From the NCBI GenBank assembly GCA_037043455.1, contig JAWPHD010001274.1, positions 124,001 to 188,000 on the forward strand: a stretch of DNA of 64,000 nucleotides. The letters are read 5' to 3'. A model generated the notes under the pieces. The model was not told the DNA's origin and searched no databases. It saw nothing but the letters and a program-made list of their open reading frames with translations. The position numbers and the translations under genes were made by a program. Source of the DNA: Cyrtodaria siliqua (Eukaryota > Mollusca > Bivalvia > Adapedonta > Hiatellidae). Positions 29,931 through 43,700 of the stretch are shown in pieces (positions within the stretch are counted from its first letter, which is position 1; the number at the start of each line of letters is the position of its first letter).

Positions 29931-30370
29931 AATGTCTGCTGAATATAGCTGCTGTTATACTTCAATAACAGATTGTCAAGCAAGATCCATATAAATGAAG
30001 AGTTATAAAATGGCTAAGGCCATATGGGGTTGGAATTAGGAATGGGGATGAGTAAAAAATAATATGGATAATCTACACTAAGACACAAGAGCAATACAGG
30101 AAATTAATAAGTTCTAGATCCCCATTCAAAACCATGGTACTGGTATTCAGTTGCCGGTGCTATCTCCTGTTGGCAATGATAGTTGGCATTATATTGTAAT
30201 TGTAATAGTTTTCATTGAATTTATAAAAATAGTTGTCACATTTTGATCATGAAGGAATAGATTTGTATGGTGAGTTATAACAACTATGCAAATAAAAACA
30301 TATTTATGTACTAGGTACTTCTTGTTATCTCTCACAGCCACCCCCCTCCCCACCCCCTTACACTGAGTAT
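29931..30370. other. Intergenic, no feature seen
   Basis: AT-rich, with no repeat or coding signal beyond a C-rich patch near 30340. Confidence 0.55.
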
Positions 30371-30374
30371 ATTA

Positions 30375-30532
30375 ATATAGCGTCTCCTTGGCCGAATGGT
30401 TAACAACGTTGCTTTGTAAACCTTCGCCTCTCACCGCTGCGGGTTCGAATCCCACTGGGATTCTTACAGTGGGGAGAGGTGTACAGTACTGGTTCTACCC
30501 AGGAAAACTGGGTGGTCTGCTTCCACCATAAA
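30375..30532 (+). mobile_element. tRNA-derived SINE (serine-tRNA-like head)
   Basis: A-box-like TGGCCGAATGGTTAACA and B-box GGGTTCGAATCCC are spaced as in a long-variable-arm tRNA (30390-30451), followed by the SINE body GTACAGTACTGG...GGTGGTCTGCTTCCACC. Acceptor-stem pairing is poor and the body is shared with the copy at 21.6 kb, so this is a SINE, not a tRNA gene. Confidence 0.72.
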
Positions 30533-32178
30533 ACAAGAGACCCAAGAGGGCCTGTGGACGCTCTACTGGCCAACACGGCTCTTATAACATCAATGAAGCG
30601 AGTGACTTGTCATTTACGTTTTTTTGAAAGTTTCGGGCAAAAAACAGCTTTTTAACTAAATCAAGGGCCATAACTAAATAATCTGGTAAAGATCAGATGA
30701 AAAATGAAGGCCCTACCGTATTAACGAGGCAAAATATAGCATTTTTAACTAAATCAAGAGCCATAACTCCTCTGTTACTGGTCCGACTGGTCCAACATAG
30801 TTAAACAAAAACGAAAAAAAAAAAAAATAATAATTAAAAAAAATAATTAAAAAAACATAATTTAAAAAAAAAATTAAACAAAATAAATATTAAAAAAAAA
30901 AGAGAAAAGAATAATAATAATATAAAAAAAGAGTCATAAAATCTGCTAAAGTTTGGCAAAGATCAGATGCAAAATGAAGGCCCCATCTTATGACGAGGCA
31001 AATTATAGCATTTTTAACAAAATCAAGGGCCATAACTCCGTTGTTACTGGTTCGATCTGGCTGGTTTTCGAACTTGACCAAGCTTTATAGACATTAACAA
31101 TCTGATAAAGTTTGGTAAAGATCGGATGAAATTAAGGCCCTATCGTCTTAACATGGCGAAATATACCATTTTGAACTAAATCAAGGGCCATAACTCCGCT
31201 GTTACTGGTCAGATATGAATGGTTTTCGAACCCGTCGGAGCTTTCATTGATATTAACAATCTGATAAAGTTTGGTAAAGATCGGATGAACAATGAAGCCC
31301 CTATCGTCTTGAGGCAAAATATAGCATTTTTAACTAAATCAAGGCCCATAACTCTGCTGTTACTAGTCCAATATGGCTGGTTTTCGAACTTGTTCGAGCT
31401 TTCAACGACATTAACAATCTGATAAAGTTTGCTAAAGATCGGATGAACAATGAAGCCCCTATCGTCTTAACGAGGCAATATATAGCATTTTTAACTAAAT
31501 CAAGGGCCATAACTCCGCTTTTACTAATCTGATAGGACTGGTTTTTGAACTCGTCCGATCTTTCATTGATATTAACAATCTGATAAAGTTTGGTAAAGAT
31601 CGGATGAACAATGAAGCCGCTATTGTCTTAACGAGGCAAAATATAGCATTTTTAACTAAATCAAGGGCCACAACTCCGCTTTTACTGGTCTGATATGGCT
31701 GGTTTTCAAACTTGTTCGAGCTTGAAACAACATTAACAATCTGATAAAGATTGGTAAAGATCGAATGAACAAGGCAAAATATAGCAATATAGCATTTTTA
31801 ACTAAATCAAGGACCATAACTCTGCTGTTACTGGTCCGATCTGGCTGGTTTACGAACTTGTCTGAGCTTTCATTGATATTAACAATGTGGTAAAGTTTGG
31901 TAAAGATAGGATGAAAAATAAAGGCCCTATAGTCAACGAGGCAAAATATAGCAATATAGCATTTTTAACTAAATCAAGGGCCATAACTCCGCCGTTACTT
32001 GTCCGATCTGGCTGGTTTTCGAACTCATCCGAGCTTTCACTGATATTAACAACCTGTTAATGTTTGGTAAAGATCGGATGAAAAATGAAGGCCCTATCGT
32101 CTTAATGAGACAAAAGTTAACGCCGACAACGGACGACGGACAACTCGGCATCCCATAATCTCTGCAGTAGAGCTAAAA
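30533..32178 (+). mobile_element. Pearl-like composite element, near complete
   Basis: 5' terminus GAGACCCAAGAGGGCC..CTCTACTGGCC at 30533. An A-rich stretch follows (30800-30930), then about seven to eight ~160-bp type-1 units. The tail is ACGGACGACGGACAACTCGG, CATCCCATAATCTCTGC and AGTAGAGCTAAAA. It abuts the tRNA-derived SINE directly. Confidence 0.85.
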
Positions 32179-32189
32179 GTCTTATATTA

Positions 32190-32745
32190 CCTGACATGTG
32201 TTGAAAATGACGTAAAACACCATACAAACAAGAAAATCGGTAGAACTGGATGCTCCCCGAAATGTATACTTACCATATGGCCTTGTATCACCCAACAGTT
32301 TTCAATTTGCAGTTCCATTAGTAGTTTATGCTCCAGATAAAAAATCTTAAGTATAAAATTACAAAGGGCAATAACTCTTAATTTGAATGATGACGGAGTT
32401 ACGGTTCTTGCACTTTGTACTTTCTCTCATTGCCCTCTATTACTGTGTGAGGTTTCATTGCAGTCCCATCAGTGTGTGTATCTCTGAAGATATGCTCCGG
32501 ACAAAAATGCTAAGTATACAATTACAAAGGGCAATAACTAATTTGAAAGAGGACAGAGTTATGGTTATTTCACTCTGCACTTCCTCTCATTGCCCTGTAT
32601 CACTGTGTGAAGTTTCAGTGCAGTCCCATCAGTAGTTTTGAAGATGAGCTCCGGACAAGGAAGTGTGGACACACGGACGGACGGACGGAGAAAGCGGCAA
32701 CTATATGCTCGCCATTCGGGAAGCATACCAAACAAACAAACGGAG
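32190..32745 (+). mobile_element. Related element with ~157-bp units and ACGG tract
   Basis: Two units with AAAGGGCAATAACTC...CAGTCCCATCAGT..GAAGAT(A/G)(T/A)GCTCCGGACA end in an ACGGACGGACGG tract at 32672-32690 and TATGCTCGCCATTCGGGAAG. The design is as in the pearl-like copies but with different core and tail sequence. The SINE tail ATGACGTAAAACACCAT lies at its left edge. Confidence 0.65.
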
Positions 32746-33985
32746 TATTATATCTTGTAATCCTTGCATTTGAGTGCAATTCTAACGTTTGTAGTTAGTC
32801 TGCTAATTTACTAAAATGGAATCCACAATAAAAGGAACACAATGATGAAGTCTGACCCGTATCCTGCACAAAGAAAGCATGCACTAACTAACACACACTC
32901 GGATGCCAATGATTGGCCTGTTTTATAGCAATTTAATTACTTGAAGAAGCAGCATTTTATTATTGCTTTTGTCAAGAAGTTCTATAATATTTCTCGTCAC
33001 TTCTATAAATAGCAGCTTCAGTGGATTTGGCCTTGACTTTTAAGCTGCAGACTTCTGATTTGTATGGATTCCATCAGTGGGTATGGCCTTGACTTTTAAG
33101 CTGCAGACTTCTGACCTTTAAGCTGCAGACTTCTGACTTGTATGGATTCCATCAGTGGGTATGGCCTTGACTTTTAAGCTGCAGACTTCTGACCTGTATG
33201 GATTCCATTGGAAAGTTTCATCTCGTCTCCCTCTGAGGTTGTTTTGCCAATATGAACCCTGTTCATTTTACATTAATAAATAATACATATATTTTAAATA
33301 TTTTATTTCATTGACATGTTAAACAAACAAAATATACTCGGTACAAAAAGAATTGGATCAAAAGTTATATTGAAGCTGTAAACCGGAATATACATACGAC
33401 TATTAAAAAGATACATGTATATAAATGCATTTACCATGTCGATCTGCACAATTTTGCCGAGAAACCTTATCGCGGCAGTAACGTTCCGATCCAGTCAGGT
33501 GCACTTCTTTTGATGACATCAGCACCTGTTTTGATGTCAACGTTAAAGAGAGTATGTCAGGCTTTTCATGGGGGTCTAAGTGTCCGACTTAAAATTGACA
33601 AATATTAACATTTTCCATTCTACATGGCCAAAACATAATGAATGAGCCTAAAAATGATCCTTGTTTTGCAAAGAAATTGATTCAGCACAGTAATATGTGC
33701 TATCCTAGGTGACGCACCATGGTTAATTTCAGCATTTTACGTCCGATTCCGTCCTAGCTATATGGTGTATTCAAAGTTTAGACATTAACAACATGGTTCT
33801 AACAGCATATTTTGATTGATAGAAGTGTTTTATCATTAAATGGAACATTTTCATAATTTAAGATGTTTCTAGAAAAATCCTGATGTACCCCCTTTAAGAG
33901 TATATTTTATGATGTCTGGGTAGTTTTGAACGGGAAAAAATGTGGAAAAAAGGTAAATTAAATGATTTTAAACGATCAATATGAT
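32746..33985. repeat. Intergenic; one ~55-bp repeat at 33030-33215
   Basis: GCCTTGACTTTTAAGCTGCA..GGATTCCATCAGTGGGTAT occurs three times at 33030-33215. The rest shows no feature. Confidence 0.7.
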
Positions 33986-34121
33986 AAATAGAATATCATG
34001 TTAGTGCCTGATCATATCCAGTTTATCAGGTTGGGCACGAAAAAAATGAAGCCCTCGGACTTCATTTTTTCTCAGCCTCACCTGATAAACTGGATAGGAT
34101 CAGGCACTAACATGATATTCT
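33986..34121. repeat. Palindromic foldback, ~60-bp arms
   Basis: The arms pair GATATCATGTTAGTGCCTGA-type sequence with TCAGGCACTAACATGATATT. An inner AAAAAATGAAG/CTTCATTTTTT stem surrounds a loop of about 8 bp. Confidence 0.85.
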
Positions 34122-34572
34122 CTATATATCGCTGAATCGATATATTGTACACATTGAAATCAAAAAATCTTATTAAATTTGAGCCAAAAATGACAAGAGA
34201 AATTCTATCACAAATTGTGTACCGGTCATTACTGCAGAACTGTATAACAGCGGCAAATAAAATACATGTTGAATGTAATGCATACTTTCTACACGGAACC
34301 TTGGGTAATTTGTTACATGTATATTCTTTATCATTTCTCGTTTGAATAAAAAGTTTTTGGGATTTAAGTTGTTTACCAGTGCCTCTATCCAGTGAAATAC
34401 GCATTTTAAAATAATTTTATTGATTGTGTCTCATTTATTGAATCCTTTGCACGATTTAAACACTGACCCATTGGTCATTTATGATATCATTTCTCCGCCA
34501 ATTTATTCTCGAGTTTAATAACGTTTTCAGCTTCTAAACTATCACAAAAATATCCGTCCAATGGTATATGAA

Positions 34573-34709
34573 TTTGAATTGAATTTGGTTTTAAGGCGAA
34601 CCAACACATGAAAGGTTATATGGCGCCTAACAGGAATGAACGTGTGCCAGGCTCATCCACCATTTACATCAAGATAAAATATGGAGAATGGGCCTAGAAC
34701 CTTCTTACC
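34573..34709 (-). mobile_element. SINE-like retroposon, copy 3, truncated, with 8-bp target duplication
   Basis: Begins TTTGAATTGAATTTGG, carries GGTTATATGGCGCCTAACAG and stops after CCTAGAACCTTCTTACC. TATATGAA flanks it at 34565-34572 and 34710-34717. Only the tail-side third is present. Confidence 0.78.
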
Positions 34710-34975
34710 TATATGAAATATAATATTAAGACGCCTATTTGATTGCTTAACATCAATTATTATACCTCACTGTAAACACTCCATGTAAGATCCCCATACA
34801 CTGCCGGGTTGATATTTCGCGCTATAACCCTCAGTGCGTCATAGCGGGTGATAGCGCAAAATATCATCATTCTAGCTTTTTTATCAGTTCTAAAAATAGA
34901 TTTTTTCAACCACAATGTTTTCTTCATTATCGAGTATATTAGTATATTAGGAGTATTTGTTCAGTATAATAAAAT

Positions 34976-35099
34976 AAATATCACATCCTGCTGAGGGTGC
35001 CAGTGGATATTATCAACCCTCGAAATGATAATGTCGACCGAGGCGACATTCTCGGGTTGATAATATCCACTGGCACCCTCAAGAGAATGTGATATTTAC
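34976..35099. repeat. Palindromic foldback, ~55-bp arms
   Basis: AAATATCACAT..GAGGGTGCCAGTGGATATTA pairs with TAATATCCACTGGCACCCTC..ATGTGATATTT, with an inner AATGTCG/CGACATT stem. A diverged relative of the arm (GGGTTGATATTTCGCGC) lies at 34803. Confidence 0.85.
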
Positions 35100-35353
35100 A
35101 TATTATCAACTTTGGTCTATTTCTTTTTTTACCGAGTATATAAATACAATATACTAAAATAAGAAAAAAGGTGAAAGTAAATAGAAATGTCGGGTGTTCA
35201 ACACCCTGCCATAGGAATGGCTTAAAATGTGCATCTTCTCATATATTCTATATAGTCTATATATTGCCATATATTCAAGGTTTAATAGTATACCACTGAT
35301 TAATTCCTTAATTAAAAGTCTATGGTTAGAACTATTTATCAGAGGAAGTGAAT

Positions 35354-35762
35354 TGAACTGAATTGGGGTTTTAAGGCGCACCAACATATGAAAAGGTTAT
35401 ATGGCGCCTAACAGGTATGAACATGCCAGGCTCATCTTCCATGTACATCGAGATAAAATATGGAAAATGGGCCTAGAACCTTCTCACCCTGAACTGCAGA
35501 GTTGCTGCAAATTCTATCGTAGAAACTCCATTTACGCTGGAGCCACGTTATTGTTTTTCTACCACTGCTCTTTTGATGCGAGCGAGATAGCACCTGAAAC
35601 AATGCAGGGATCAGGATGAAGACCTTTAATGAACAAAAAATGATCAAATGAACATGAATTTTGGGGGATTCTACCCCTCTGCCTACCCTTCCAAAGGGAT
35701 CTGCAGTGGCCCTTTTCTTTGCCCCGTGACCAAACGGGGGTCCCCGGAAACCACACGGGGCC
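35354..35762 (-). mobile_element. SINE-like retroposon, full-length copy 4 with 13-bp target duplication
   Basis: AGAGGAAGTGAAT flanks the element (35341-35353 and 35763-35775). It is very similar to copy 1 throughout, including the ACGGGG-rich right end. Confidence 0.84.
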
Positions 35763-35942
35763 AGAGGAAGTGAATACTGACCCGAGAATGGTACTATTGT
35801 ACTTGCGGTAAATGTATGCTTCAAGGTCAGTAGTCACTCCCGAGTACCCACGTTTACATACACAGGGTCAAGATGAAGACCTTTAATTAGCATGACAAAA
35901 AATGACCAAATAAACATGAAGGGGTTATAACCAATTTGTTAG

Positions 35943-36378
35943 AATTCAATTGAATTGTATGAATTGAGGTTTTAAGGTGCACCAACACATGAAAGGTTAT
36001 ATGGCGCCTAAAAGGAATGAACATGCCAGGCTCATCCTCCACGTACATCGAGATAAAATATGGAGAACGGGCCTAGAACCTTCTCAACCTGAACTGCTGA
36101 GTTGCTGCAAATTCTACTGTAGACACTGCATTTACGCTGGAGCGACGTTATAGTTTTTCTGCCACTGCTCTAGTGATATGAGCGAGATGGCACCTGGAAC
36201 AATGCAGGGGTCATGATGAAGACCTTTAATGAGCATGAACAAAAAATGATAAAATGAACATGAATTTGTGGGGTTGGGGGTGGGGGTTCTACCCCTCTGC
36301 CTTTCCCTCCAATGGGATCTGCAGTGGCCCTATTCTTTGCCCCGTAACCAAACGGGGCCCCCCGGAACCACACGGGGA
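35943..36378 (-). mobile_element. SINE-like retroposon, full-length copy 5
   Basis: Same ends as copies 1 and 4; the interior carries a G-rich expansion near 36270. The target duplication is unclear (about 7 bp, ATTCAAT). Confidence 0.8.
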
Positions 36379-37201
36379 TTCAATGAAGTACATTTAGGTA
36401 TAAATGATGCAAAAACAGTATCCATATACATGTGACCTATAACTCATTAGGTTTAGTAATACATGTATGTTGAATATAAAATCAATTATATGAAGTAGGA
36501 TGTTTAATTAGAATTAACTGTAAGAATTTGAAATCAATTATTAACAATTAAACTAACAGTTTATCATTTCTGAACATCTAACAGTTTTGGATTACAAATG
36601 TTTCTCTTACATTATTTAGGAGGCATTCAACCAAATTCCCATTACAAAAGCTCTATATGCCTTCAGCCAGTAGTGCTATGTATTGTCAGACCACTTCCCA
36701 TACAATATTTATTGCGATATGTACAGACTGATATACGATACGATACGATATGCTTAAATAATATACAGGAGTAACAGTAAAGAAGAAGTATTTTCAGGTA
36801 CACCGGTATATCGCAACAGCCTTATTGGCCAGTAGAGCTAAAAACTGAAATGCCCATTGATCAAGCTTAAGAGAATGTTTGATTTGATTAAACTGCAAAA
36901 GTTTTTATTCTAAAAAAAGAACACATTTTCTATGATTGTCCGACTTCTCTAAGGTATATATTTTTATGAAAGAGGTAGAGGACCAGCCTAGGTGACTTGA
37001 AACAGTCGTCAGTTTTCATGTGCAATGTAGAAAAGTCTAAACCTCATCACTTTCAGTTAAATAAATGATGGTTATATTATTTTGTAAATTCAATCACGAT
37101 TATTTAACTGCAACAATAAAGCAAACGTAGACTAGCACATTAATAACACATTGACTAGCAAATTTATAAAAAAAATCTTCTGATTACTACAATCATTGGT
37201 A
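36379..37201. other. Intergenic/zinc-finger 3' UTR; solitary pearl-like 3' end
   Basis: AT-rich DNA. At 36817-36843 a lone GGCCAGTAGAGCTAAAA matches the pearl-like 3' terminus. TTTATT at 36904-36909 (AATAAA on the minus strand) is a possible poly(A) signal for the zinc-finger gene. Confidence 0.5.
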
Positions 37202-37626
37202 TCAATTATCTTCATTTTCCTTTGGTTTAATATGCGTGTCCACGCCATCCAATGACTGTCCCCCAACATCATTACCGGTGTCCAGCTCCACGCCATCCAA
37301 TGACTGTCCCCCAACATCATTACCGGTGTCCAGCAGATAACTGTACTTGAAATCGTCGGCATGTATGTCCACTTTGTGACAGCGTCGCAGATGACCCAGT
37401 AGGTGGGCCTTCATCACGAACCCGTTACAACACATTGGGCACGAGAAACTGCGATTTTTGTTGTGTCGCTTGATGTGAACGTTCAGGTTATTTCGCCGGT
37501 TGAACTGACGGCCACAGAGTGGGCAATCAAACAGCATCGTTCCCGAGTGGGTCACCCGGTGCGTTTTTAGGCTCGTGGATGTCGAGAATGAACGAGAACA
37601 CAGATCGCACGGGAAGGGCCGCTCAC
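37202..37626 (-). CDS. Zinc-finger gene terminal exon (fingers 3-5 and C-terminal tail)
   Basis: Fingers [25 protein letters not shown] and [14 protein letters not shown]. The linkers SGTMLFD and NKNRSFS deviate from TGEKP. The tail holds two identical 48-bp units (37239-37286, 37287-37334) encoding [16 protein letters not shown]. Acceptor CACATTGTAG|GT on the minus strand. Confidence 0.9.
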
Positions 37627-40600
37627 CTACAATGTGAAGAAATACAAAAAGTGTAAAGAACATGAACCAGTCCTCCTGAAACCCCCGCACCATGAGATAA
37701 TGCAGAAGTGATAAAACATTTTGACATGAAAAGTGAGAGATTAAATTGTTATATAAAGGAAAGAATTATTTAACTTTAACATGTTTAATATCACAAACCT
37801 CAGAAAATTAGTGCGCATGATATATTTTATATAATAAAAACTAGATGGGTATTCGCAGAACACATGTGTCACCTGTCAGCACTTTGTCAGTAAAACAAGG
37901 TTTTTTGGACCCAGATAAATGACCTTTAGAAACTGGCGTGAAGAAAAAAATGAGTATTTAACCCATATAATGACCTTCAGTGTGACCTTGACCTTTATAT
38001 TTTAGTATGGTAATGCCGATGTTGTCATGATGAATATATATTGAAAGTTTGATGAAGAAACATGAAGAAATGAAGTTATAGACGTTAAGTTTTCGTGACG
38101 GACGGACTTTCTCACGGATCAGTATTTATGTGGGTACCCTTTTTTCACTCTCTTGTTCTTTTAGTCATGCAAAATGATTTTTAGCCACATAACAGAAATG
38201 GAATGAATAGCATCTATTGTTCTCTATTGTTTCCTAAACCTAACCCTAGCCACCTAAGTACTGATTTGTAAGCTCGGACGACTGATGGACGGACGACAAA
38301 ATGATCCCTATGTATCGCATTTTCCTTTTTTCACTCTTGTTTTTTTAGCCATGCAAAATCATTTTTAGCCACATCCCTATGTATCGCATTTTTCTTCGAA
38401 AAGGCAACACAAAAATGATTTTATTAAGAAAATAATTATATTTTTTTATTTACATCCCTCCAAAACATTAGTTTGGTTTCATGTCGGCAATAATAACTGG
38501 TAACTGTCCTTATTGTTCATCTCTTGGTACATAATCCAACAATGGCACAGATAACAACGTCTACTAAATATAATATTATGATAACAAACAATAATCATTT
38601 GTACATTCTCTGATGCATGACCAGACAAAGCACTGCATTAAAGCTACTATAGCTATACATAAGGCTAGTGGGCGTATACCTAAGCAAATGGGAGTGGTTT
38701 AATGCTTGGTTTACTACCAAATTCAAGCTATTGAAACAAAGCTAGAAACCCGTATATAAGAACCTCGGATATGACGGTACGTAATCATTTACTAGCTGCC
38801 CGTCTGTGGGGCTGTAGGCTGTACGTCAGAGTGCGTTGACGCTCCATCACGTGTTCCATAATTTTGCGAGTTCAACACAGTTTAAATCATTTTAGTTTCT
38901 ACTCCGCTTTAGCCATAGACAAGAAAACCTATCAAAATTTTATATAACGTTATCATGGGCTGCCGCCCTGGCATTACGTTAAATCAACGTAATATTGCTA
39001 TTGGGATGTTGACTACCGGGTCACGTGTTAGGGACGTAGCACAGCATTTTAACTTCTCAGAACGGACAGTTCACCAATTGAAGGCTAGATATCTGCAAAC
39101 TTGGAGTGTTTTGGACCGCTCGCGTTCTGGTAGGCCTAGAAAGAAGATTGTTTTATCGTGACATTATCCAGACATAATCGATTCTGGTCCAGCCGAAAGA
39201 TTGCCAGTCGCCTGTGGATTGCTACGGGAACATGTGGTCGGATACGACGGTACGTAATAATTTATGTGCTGCCCGTCTGTGGGGCTGTAGGCAGTACGTC
39301 GGAGTGCCGTTGAAGCTCCGTGAGTGCTTGCGATGGGCCAGAACACATCATCAATGGACTAGACAGTGATGGAACCGCATCCTTTTCACTGATGAGTCGC
39401 ATTTCAACCTCCAGTTCGCAGACGGCAGGATAAGGTGTGATGACAGAAAGGAGAACGCATGGATGCTGCAAACATTATCGAACAGGACCGTAATCGTGGA
39501 GGAAGTGTAATGATATGGGGTGGTATCATGCATGATGGAAAAACTTGTTACTGTAGCTGGAAACCCAAATGTGATCCATTATTGTGCCTGTCATTTTGCC
39601 ATTCATGCACCAGGGACATGCAGACATTTTGCAACAAGACAACACACGTCCCCACGTCCCCGCGACACACTAGAACAGTTCTGACACAGTACAACATGCA
39701 GACCCTTGATTGTCGCCGGATCTGTCACCCATAGAACATTTCTGGGATCATCTTGGTAGGAAGGTGTGTGAACGTAACAACGTCAATGACGTCAGAGATT
39801 TGGAACACGCGCTTCACAAGGAATGGCGCCGCATATCCCAGCAGGTGATAAACAGCATGCGACGAAGGTATCTTGCTGTAATTTGCATTCAAGGAGAGCA
39901 TACCAGATATTGATTGCGTGATTTTTAAATCTGACCCCTATGATGTTAATGAATGGATATGTAATGCAATTACTCTTCTGTTCATCGGTTACATCTGTAT
40001 GGGTAATGGTTTAAATATTCATATAATACAGTTTTTATTTACATATGTCGAAACACTGAAAAAATAAACGATATTGATTTCATACTGACTAAACCTTTAC
40101 CTTTCAGTATAGTTGAAATCAAAAGTTGGTTTTCCGTTGACTCAGTCAGTTCGGAGGTCTCGAGTTTGAATCCCTTGTTGAACGAACTACTTTTCAATGA
40201 TTAGGACAAGGATGGTTTTTTATATCGATGTTGCTACAATGCTAAAATAAACAACAGATTTCCGAGAGAGAAACGCCTGGTTGCATTAAAGCCGGGTCTT
40301 CCAAAATGTGAAAGATGAGTGCCTGTGTGTTTGGTGAAACTATTTAATAATGTCTGGTGGCGTTTAAGCCGTGTTTTCTAAAATGTGAAAGATGATCCAG
40401 TGCCTGTGTGTTTGGTGAAACTATTTAATAGAGCTTTTCTAGATAGATTGTTTTTTTGGGAGTGGGAGGATGCTTTAATGTTGAAAACCTAGTTACCTAA
40501 CTTACTGTCCAAGTTTTATAATAATTGCACATGGCAATGCTGAGATATAAAAAATAACTGGAAATGGTAAGGCGCAGATATAAAAAAATAAGAAATTTAA

Positions 40601-40737
40601 AGTAAAAATATAATGTCAAGGGGCTGTAACTCCGTCAAAAAACAACGAACTGGTAAAAAACGCAATATGCACAACCAGACATCATACCAATGCTTCCTGC
40701 TAAGTTTTGTCAAATGAAAAAAAAAAAAAAATATTAG

Positions 40738-40768
<31 letters not shown>

Positions 40769-43700
40769 AGAAAGAAAAAAAAGAGAAAAAAAGAAAAAAT
40801 GAAAAAATGAAAAAAGAAAAAAAGAAAAAAAGAGTTAAAAATGAAAGAAACAAACAAGAGGCCCAAGAGAGCCTGTGGACACTCTACTGGCTAACATGGC
40901 TCTTATAACATTAATGAAGCTAGTGACTATCATTTACATTTTTTTGGAAGTTTCGGGCAAAAAACAGCTTTTTGACTAAATCAAGGGCCATAACTAAAGA
41001 ATCTGGTAAAGTTTGGTAAAGATCAGATGAAAACAAGAGGCCCAAGAGGGCCTGTGGACGCTCTACTGGCTCTAGATAAAGTTTATGTATAAGGGGCCAT
41101 AACTCTTTCAAATATCGTTCAACCAGAACATGGTGATGATATACGCAACTAGGCTTGGTACTGATTGTCCCTGACAAGTTTCGTTGAAATCCAGCCAGAG
41201 GTTCAGGAGAACTAGTCTGTACGAAGTTTGTGTATTAAAAACTTTAAGGGGTCATAACTCTGCCAAAATTCATTCAACCACAACACGGCAATGACAGGTA
41301 CAACTAGGCTTGGTACTGATCATCCCCATCAAGATTCATTGAAATCCAGCAAGGAATTCAGAAGAGACTAATCTGGACAACGTTTGGCTATTAAAACCTT
41401 TAAAGGGCCATAACTCTGCCAAAAATAATTCAACACGAATATGGCGACGATATGCACAACTAGGCTTGATACTGATCATCCTTGTCAAGTTTCGTTAAAA
41501 TCCAGTCAGGGGTTCAGGAGAACTAGCCCGGAAAATGTTTGTGTATCAAAAAACTTTAAGGGGCCATAACTCCACCAAAAATCTGTTAACCAGAATGCCA
41601 CGATGATATGCACAACTATGCTTGCTGCTGATCATCCCTGTAAAGTTTCGTTGAAATGTGGGGAGGCGTTCAGGAGAACTAGTCCAAAGTTTGTGTATTA
41701 AAACCTTTAAAGGGCCATAACTCTGCCAAAAATCATTCAACCGAAACACGGCAATGATTTGCACAACTAGACCTGATACTGATCATCCTTATCAAGCTTC
41801 ATTCAAATCCAGCCAGGGGTTCAGGAGAACTAGTCCAGACAAAGTTTGTGTATTAAAACCTTTAAAGGGACTCCACCAAAATCATTCAACTGGAACACAG
41901 TGACGATATGTACAACTAGGCTTGGTACTGATCATCCTTGAAAAGTGTCACTGAAATCTGGCCAAATGAAGGCCCTTTCTTCTTAATCAGGCCAAAATAT
42001 AGCATATTTCAGAAAATCAAGGGCCATAACTCCGGTGTAAATGGTCCAATCTGGCTGTTTTGAAACTTGTTGGAGCTTTCATTGATAGTAACAATCTGGT
42101 AAAGTTCGGATGAAAAATGAAGGCCCTATCATAGTATTAACGAGGCAAAATATAGCATATTTAACTAAATCAAGGGCCATAACTCTGCTGTTTCTCGTCC
42201 GATCTGGTTGGTTTTCAAACTTGTCAGAGCTTTCATTTATATTAACAATCTGGTAAAGTTTGGTAAAGATCGGACAAAAAATCAAGACCCTTTCGTAATA
42301 TACTTTTTTCAACTAAATCAAGGGCCATAACTCCACTGTTGCGGGTCTGATCTGGCTGGTTTTCGAACTTGTCCAAGCTTTCATTAATATTAACAATCTG
42401 GTAATGTTTGGTAAAGATCGGATGAAAAATGAAGGCCCTATCGTCTTAACGAGGCAAAATATAGAATTATTAACTAAATCAAGGGCTATAACTCTGCTGT
42501 TGCTGGTCCGAACTGGCTGGTTTTCGAACTTGTCCAAGCTTTCATTGATAGTAACAATCTGGTATGGTTTGGTAAAGATCGGATGAAAAATGGAGGCCCT
42601 ATCGTCTTAACGAGGCAAAATATAGCATTTTTAACTAAACCAAGGGCCATAACTCCGCTGTTATTGGTCCGATCTGGCTGGTTTTAAACTTGTCCAAGCT
42701 TTCATTGATATTAACAATCTGGTAACGTTTGATAACGATCGGATGAAAAATGAGGGCCCTATCGCCTTAACGAGGCAACATATAGCATTTTTAACTAAAC
42801 CAAGGGCCATAACTCCGCTGTTACTGGTTCGATCTGACTGGTTTTCGAACTTGTCCGAGCTATCATTGATATTAACAATCTGGTGAAGTTTGGTAAAGAT
42901 CGGATGAAAAATGAAGGCCCTATCGTCTTAACGAGGCAACATATAGCATTTTTAACTAAGTCAAGGGCCATAACTCCGCTGTTACTGGTTCGATCTGGCT
43001 GGTTTTCGAACTTGTCCGAGCTTTCATAGATATTAACAACCTGTTAAAGTTTGTTAAAGATCGGATGAAAAATGAAGGCCCTATCGTCTTAACGAGACAA
43101 AAGTTAACGACGGACGACGGACGACGGACGACGGACGACGGAAGACGGACGACGGACGACGGACGGACGGAAGACGGACAACTCGCCATCCCATAAGCTC
43201 TGCTGGCCGTTGGCCAGTAGAGCTAAAAACGAGGCAAAATATAGCATTTTTAACAAAATCAAGGGCCATTACTCCGCTGTTACTGGTCCGATCTAGCTGG
43301 TTTTCGAACTTGACCGAGCTTTCATTGACATTAACAATCTGATAAAGTTTGGTAAAGATCGGATGAAATATGAAGGCCCTATCGTCTTAACGAGTCAAAA
43401 TATAGCATTTTGAATTAAATCAAGGGCATTATCTCCGCTGTTACCGGTCCGATATGAATGGTTTTCGAACTTGTCCGAGCTTTCATTGATATTAACAATG
43501 TGGTGAAGTTTGGTAAAGATCGGATGAACAATGAAGCCCCTATCGTCTTAACGAGGCAAAATATAGCATTTTGAACTAAATCAAGGGCCATAACTCTGTG
43601 TTACTAGTCCGATATGAATGGTTTTCGAACTTGTCCGAGCTTTCATTAATATTAACAATCTGTTAAAGTTTGGTAAAGATCGGATGAACAATGAAGCCCC

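Noticed and set aside
30378..30455. A functional serine tRNA gene
   Set aside because: A and B boxes are good but acceptor-stem pairing is poor, and the downstream body recurs at 21.6 kb, so it is a SINE head.
38447..40040. TTTTTATTTACAT at both sides of the Tc1-like relic as terminal repeats
   Set aside because: Both copies are in the same orientation and low complexity; Tc1 elements need inverted ends.
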